This document shows, in pieces, positions 4,795-7,222 of a stretch of DNA of 7,222 nt. The notes beneath the pieces were generated by a model that made no database searches, was not told the DNA's origin, and saw nothing but the letters and a program-made list of their open reading frames with translations. The stretch's first letter is position 1; every line of letters starts with the position of its first letter. The stretch is from the NCBI GenBank assembly GCA_964476585.1, contig CAYZBF010000048.1, forward strand, positions 1 through 7,222, given 5' to 3'. The position numbers and the translations under genes are program-made. The stretch is from CAYZBF01 sp964476585 (GTDB taxonomy: Bacteria > Hydrothermota > UBA3072).

Positions 4795-6379
4795 ACTCTT
4801 CTCCAATAGGCTCCCAGATCGCATATCTTCGGAACACAAAGTTTGTTCTGGAGGGGTAATCCTTTATTTTTTCATTGAAATTATAACTCCACCCAAGATA
4901 CTCCGAGTCACCCCCGCCTATAGTGGTGATCAGATACCCATATGGTCTGTGACCTACCGCTAGCGCCTTTCTCCTGGGATGTGGTGAATCTGCAACTCCG
5001 GGATCTACAGGGATCCACCCATATCCTGGAAGATATATCTCTGTCCAGCGATGGAATACGCGGTCTAAAGATGCACGGTCTCCTCTTTCAACTACAGAAC
5101 CCACAAACCTTGCAGGGATTCCTGCAGCTCTCATCATTGAAATGTAAACATATGCATATTCAGAGCAGGAGCCTTTTCCTCTCTTTAATACTTCGGGGGC
5201 AATATCCCAACCCCCAATCCTCTCATATTCGATTTTATCTGCTACATAATTTAGGACCTTCCGTGCAATCCAGTATGGATTATCTTCATCACCGATAGCT
5301 TCTTTTAATGACTTTTGTAAGAACGGATCTCGTATTCTGAACCTTTCATTGTCGCTTAAATAATCCCTTTTTATATCTCTGGGAATCTCTTTTAAACTCT
5401 TTACCTTGGAAGGCAATATAAAATAATTAACAGATGAAAGCTCTGCTTCTATCATTGCTTTTATTGAGTGGTGTTCCATTGGATATATGTCCTTTAGCTT
5501 ATAATAAGCTACTTTCTGTCCGTATTTATCTCTTAAGATGCCATTGGGTTGTGGGATAAATTCTATTTCCTTTAATAAACGTTGACTTGGTAAATCCTTT
5601 GGAATTGCAAAGTATACGTCCACCTCTCCTATATCACCAGGTCCGGAATTAATGATTTCCCAATGAAGTGTTATTCTGGACTTTTCTTTTTCTCCAGAGA
5701 TAATGTAATCATCAGTAGGGAAAGAGTGAACGAAGATACTGTCTTTTTCAAAATCAGAGACATATATCCTGTTATCCTTTAGGAAGATTCCAGATGGATA
5801 TGGACCAGGAGAGGGCAATATGTTCACCACCTCTCCACTTTGCACTTCTATCATATAGATCTCATCTCTGTACCTGCTTGTTGTCCAGAGATATCCATTC
5901 GAATACGAAAGTCCATTGATTCTACTCTCCGGACCTGCTAGAGTTTTTATGGTGGTTCCATCATCTGCTGAGATGCAGTAAATCTTGCCTGTTTCTCCAC
6001 TTACCCAGATATAATTTCCATCGGAGGCGAGTCCAGTAACCCTGGATGCCGGAGAATATATTGTTCGGTAAATTTGCCCAACACTGTCAATAAAGTATAT
6101 TTCATCATCATTTGAAACTATTAGCGTATCTTTAAATACAGCGATAGCATAGGGATCAAGTCCAGGCGTGGTGATGCTCTTTACATAAACAGCTTTCTCA
6201 AGGTCAAAGACGGAGATACTGTAGAATACAACATCTATCTGATAAACTTTCCCTTGCCAGATTGTAAAATCTCCGCTGTATGGTGTTAGGGGTAATTTCT
6301 CTATTGTCTTAAACTCTGCATTCAGTGTGGTGGGCAAAGCCAAAATTATTAAAAGAGTGATAAAAACTACCTTTTTCAC
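4793..6379 (-). CDS. Secreted beta-propeller plus transglutaminase-like protein
   Basis: A 528-residue exported protein. Residues 1-21 form a signal peptide (MKK, a hydrophobic core to about 16, then TTLNA with cleavage before E22). About residues 30-222 contain repeats of the type x-G-x-x-W-V-S-x-x-x-G-x-I-Y (for example GNYIWVSGETGKIYCI, 121-136, and NGYLWTTSRYRDEIYMI, 161-177), typical of an NHL/YncE-like propeller. A beta-rich linker (about 225-325) leads to a transglutaminase-like core with the triad C405 (GKGSCSEYAY), H443 (VFHRWTEIYL) and D459 (GWIPVDPG). Such cores are usually cysteine proteases or amidases, or act in cross-linking; the propeller may bind a wall or protein partner. 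The substrate is unknown. The start is GTG, with AAAGGAGGT 5 bases upstream and a leader hairpin (6397-6413) behind it. The nearest upstream gene is the divergent cupin. Confidence 0.82.
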   Translation of the reverse strand: MKKVVFITLLIILALPTTLNAEFKTIEKLPLTPYSGDFTIWQGKVYQIDVVFYSISVFDLEKAVYVKSITTPGLDPYAIAVFKDTLIVSNDDEIYFIDSVGQIYRTIYSPASRVTGLASDGNYIWVSGETGKIYCISADDGTTIKTLAGPESRINGLSYSNGYLWTTSRYRDEIYMIEVQSGEVVNILPSPGPYPSGIFLKDNRIYVSDFEKDSIFVHSFPTDDYIISGEKEKSRITLHWEIINSGPGDIGEVDVYFAIPKDLPSQRLLKEIEFIPQPNGILRDKYGQKVAYYKLKDIYPMEHHSIKAMIEAELSSVNYFILPSKVKSLKEIPRDIKRDYLSDNERFRIRDPFLQKSLKEAIGDEDNPYWIARKVLNYVADKIEYERIGGWDIAPEVLKRGKGSCSEYAYVYISMMRAAGIPARFVGSVVERGDRASLDRVFHRWTEIYLPGYGWIPVDPGVADSPHPRRKALAVGHRPYGYLITTIGGGDSEYLGWSYNFNEKIKDYPSRTNFVFRRYAIWEPIGEE

Positions 6380-6396
6380 AAAAACCTCCTTTACAG

Positions 6397-6413
6397 CGGA
6401 GACTGCAGCTCCG
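6397..6413 (-). promoter_or_regulatory. Hairpin in the leader of the transglutaminase gene
   Basis: CGGAG (6397-6401) pairs with CTCCG (6409-6413) around a 7-base loop containing CTGCAG. It lies just upstream of the AAAGGAGGT of the minus-strand gene starting at 6379, so it would be in the 5' leader and might affect translation or RNA stability. No known riboswitch is recognised. Confidence 0.3.
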
Positions 6414-6425
6414 TTTCACTGAAAA

Positions 6426-6453
6426 GTGCAAATTGAAAAATGAAAAATTTAAA
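6426..6453 (+). repeat. Degenerate 7-base repeat array, copy A
   Basis: Four successive heptamers, GTGCAAA, TTGAAAA, ATGAAAA, ATTTAAA, share the form (A/T)TGxAAA. The array is in inverted orientation to the one at 6527-6561. Function unknown. Confidence 0.5.
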
Positions 6454-6526
6454 AATCCCTTCTTATCCGCTTTACCTCTATCTATTTGTAAACACTACAA
6501 GATGATGTATGCATAGAATAATATAT

Positions 6527-6561
6527 TTTGCACTTTGCATTTTACATTCTTCATTTTGCAT
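6527..6561 (-). repeat. Degenerate 7-base repeat array, copy B
   Basis: Five contiguous heptamers read TTTGCAC, TTTGCAT, TTTACAT, TCTTCAT, TTTGCAT on the plus strand, so ATGCAAA-type on the minus strand. Copies A and B also share the 8-base inverted match AGTGCAAA (6425-6432) and TTTGCACT (6527-6534). The intervening 73 bases are AT-rich with no gene. Confidence 0.65.
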
Positions 6562-6641
6562 TTGAATATAGCCTCTAGGTTATATTCGTTAATCTTACTT
6601 TAAAGGATAAATACTATTCTGTCAATCCAGAATTTATTCCA

Positions 6642-6731
6642 CCACAGAGGAAATTAGTCAAATAGTTGAATAGGAGGGTAGTCGAGATTGAATGGTAACT
6701 ACTCAATGGAGCGAAGCGATAGTCTCTGTGG
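6642..6731. repeat. Palindromic CCACAGAG element (possible MITE-like or structured repeat)
   Basis: CCACAGAG (6642-6649) and CTCTGTGG (6724-6731) are exact inverted repeats about 90 bases apart. Inside are smaller inverted matches, GTAGT/ACTAC and ATTGA/TCAAT, and the segment GGAGCGAAGCGA. CCACAGAG-type repeats recur in many candidate-phylum genomes in my memory; here there is one copy and no transposase. The rest of 6380-6807 outside the listed elements shows nothing clear. Confidence 0.45.
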
Positions 6732-6774
6732 CTAATATCTAGATTTATTCTCTTGCTTTCTCATAGATTGTCAG

Positions 6775-6780
6775 TATAAT
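6775..6780 (+). promoter_or_regulatory. Candidate -10 box for the cupin gene
   Basis: TATAAT lies 27 bases before the cupin ATG, a usual leader distance. A partial -35, TTGCTT at 6754-6759, is only 15 bases upstream of it, so the match is imperfect. Confidence 0.4.
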
Positions 6781-6807
6781 AAAAAAAAATTTTAAAATGG
6801 AGGAGGA

Positions 6808-7164
6808 ATGATTTTACATAAAGATATTGAAGTGAAAGAGGTCAGAATGGATATGGAGGGGGCAGAGGATGTATTTAAAAGAGTACTTATTGGAGTGGAC
6901 GATGGTTCCAGTAATATATTTATGCGATTATTTACCATAAAACCGGGTGGACATACACCAAGACATACTCATTCCTTTCCTCATTTGGTAAAGTGGATGT
7001 TTGGTAGGGGTATTATTACTGACGGGAAAGGGAAAGAGAATGAAGTAGAGGTTGGTATGAGTGCTTTTATAGAAGGAGGAGAAGAACACCAGTTCGGGAA
7101 TCCTTTTGATGAGGATTGCTCTTTCTTATGTGTAATACCAAATCCTGAAAAGCTGGGGAAGTAG
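6808..7164 (+). CDS. Small single-domain cupin protein
   Basis: A 118-residue protein that fits one cupin barrel. Motif 1 is GGHTPRHTHSFPHLVKWMFG (47-66), with H53 and H55 of the HxH pair, H49 nearby and H59 in place of the PWEHE-type histidine. Motif 2 is in GEEHQFGNP (91-99), with H94. The glutamate usually found in motif 1 is missing: leucine 60 stands where many small cupins have H-E. Metal could still be held by H53, H55, H59 and H94. Small cupins bind metal and include isomerases, dioxygenases and ligand sensors; the reaction here cannot be told. Start: ATG at 6808 with GGAGGAGG at 6799-6806. It diverges from the transglutaminase gene and is followed with no gap by the next gene. Confidence 0.83.
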   Translation: MILHKDIEVKEVRMDMEGAEDVFKRVLIGVDDGSSNIFMRLFTIKPGGHTPRHTHSFPHLVKWMFGRGIITDGKGKENEVEVGMSAFIEGGEEHQFGNPFDEDCSFLCVIPNPEKLGK

Positions 7165-7222
7165 ATGGATTTTGATCGCAGGAAGATGGTAGGTTTCTTT
7201 ACAGTTTTTGTTGTCTTACTCA
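7165..7222 (+). CDS. Start of a further gene, probably a membrane protein (cut by the right edge)
   Basis: ATG at 7165 follows the cupin stop codon directly, and the frame is open to the window end: MDFDRRKMVGFFTVFVVLL. A charged leader then a hydrophobic run suggests a first transmembrane helix, as in many transporters; too little is present to name a family. GGGGAAG a few bases upstream, within the cupin end, can serve as ribosome binding site, so the two genes likely form an operon. Confidence 0.55.
   Translation, partial: MDFDRRKMVGFFTVFVVLL

Noticed and set aside
4942..5298. 118-codon plus-strand open frame
   Set aside because: It is antisense to the transglutaminase catalytic core, whose motifs are intact on the other strand.
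6486..6500. Operator TTGTA-N5-TACAA between the divergent genes
   Set aside because: Five-base arms in AT-rich DNA are expected by chance, and there is no regulator gene nearby.

Overview
The window is AT-rich, densely coded prokaryotic DNA. Strong GGAGG-type ribosome binding sites precede most genes, two genes start with GTG, and two genes overlap in an ATGA. A free-standing GMP synthase ATPase subunit (the split form usual in archaea but also found in uncultivated bacterial lineages), a type-4 iron-sulfur uracil-DNA glycosylase, a secreted propeller/transglutaminase protein and degenerate heptamer repeats suggest an uncultivated, perhaps anaerobic or thermophilic, candidate-phylum bacterium. 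An archaeon cannot be excluded from this window, and I assign no taxon.

Layout. All genes from 1 to 6379 lie on the minus strand, so transcription runs right to left. In that order they are: a secreted beta-propeller/transglutaminase protein (4793-6379); a HAD phosphatase (4084-4743); the decayed remnant of a nucleotidyltransferase gene (3878-4070); a tight cluster of SAM methyltransferase (3070-3837), uracil-DNA glycosylase with an extra cysteine-rich tail (2315-3073) and GMP synthase ATPase subunit (1337-2302); a gene-free stretch with a GC-rich hairpin array (about 931-1195); a possible tiny membrane peptide overlapping a 2TM-domain protein (488-896); and the N-terminal third of a MATE efflux transporter running off the left edge (1-374). 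On the plus strand at the right are a small cupin (6808-7164) and, directly after it, the first codons of another gene (7165 onward). The divergent 428-base gap (6380-6807) holds a 5'-leader hairpin, two inverted arrays of a 7-base repeat and a palindromic CCACAGAG element.

How the genes work together. The methyltransferase, glycosylase and GMP synthase are probably co-transcribed: the first pair overlaps and the second pair is 12 bases apart. They combine DNA uracil repair and purine synthesis, which need not mean a shared pathway. The other genes look like independent housekeeping or accessory functions.

The most unusual object is the hairpin array at 952-1166. It has three units of exactly 47 bases. 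Each has a 12-bp stem around a 23-base loop, with compensatory base changes between units, and the two linkers can form alternative stems that use the same G-runs and C-runs. This is either an undescribed structured RNA or a REP/BIME-like palindromic DNA element; the sequence alone does not decide.
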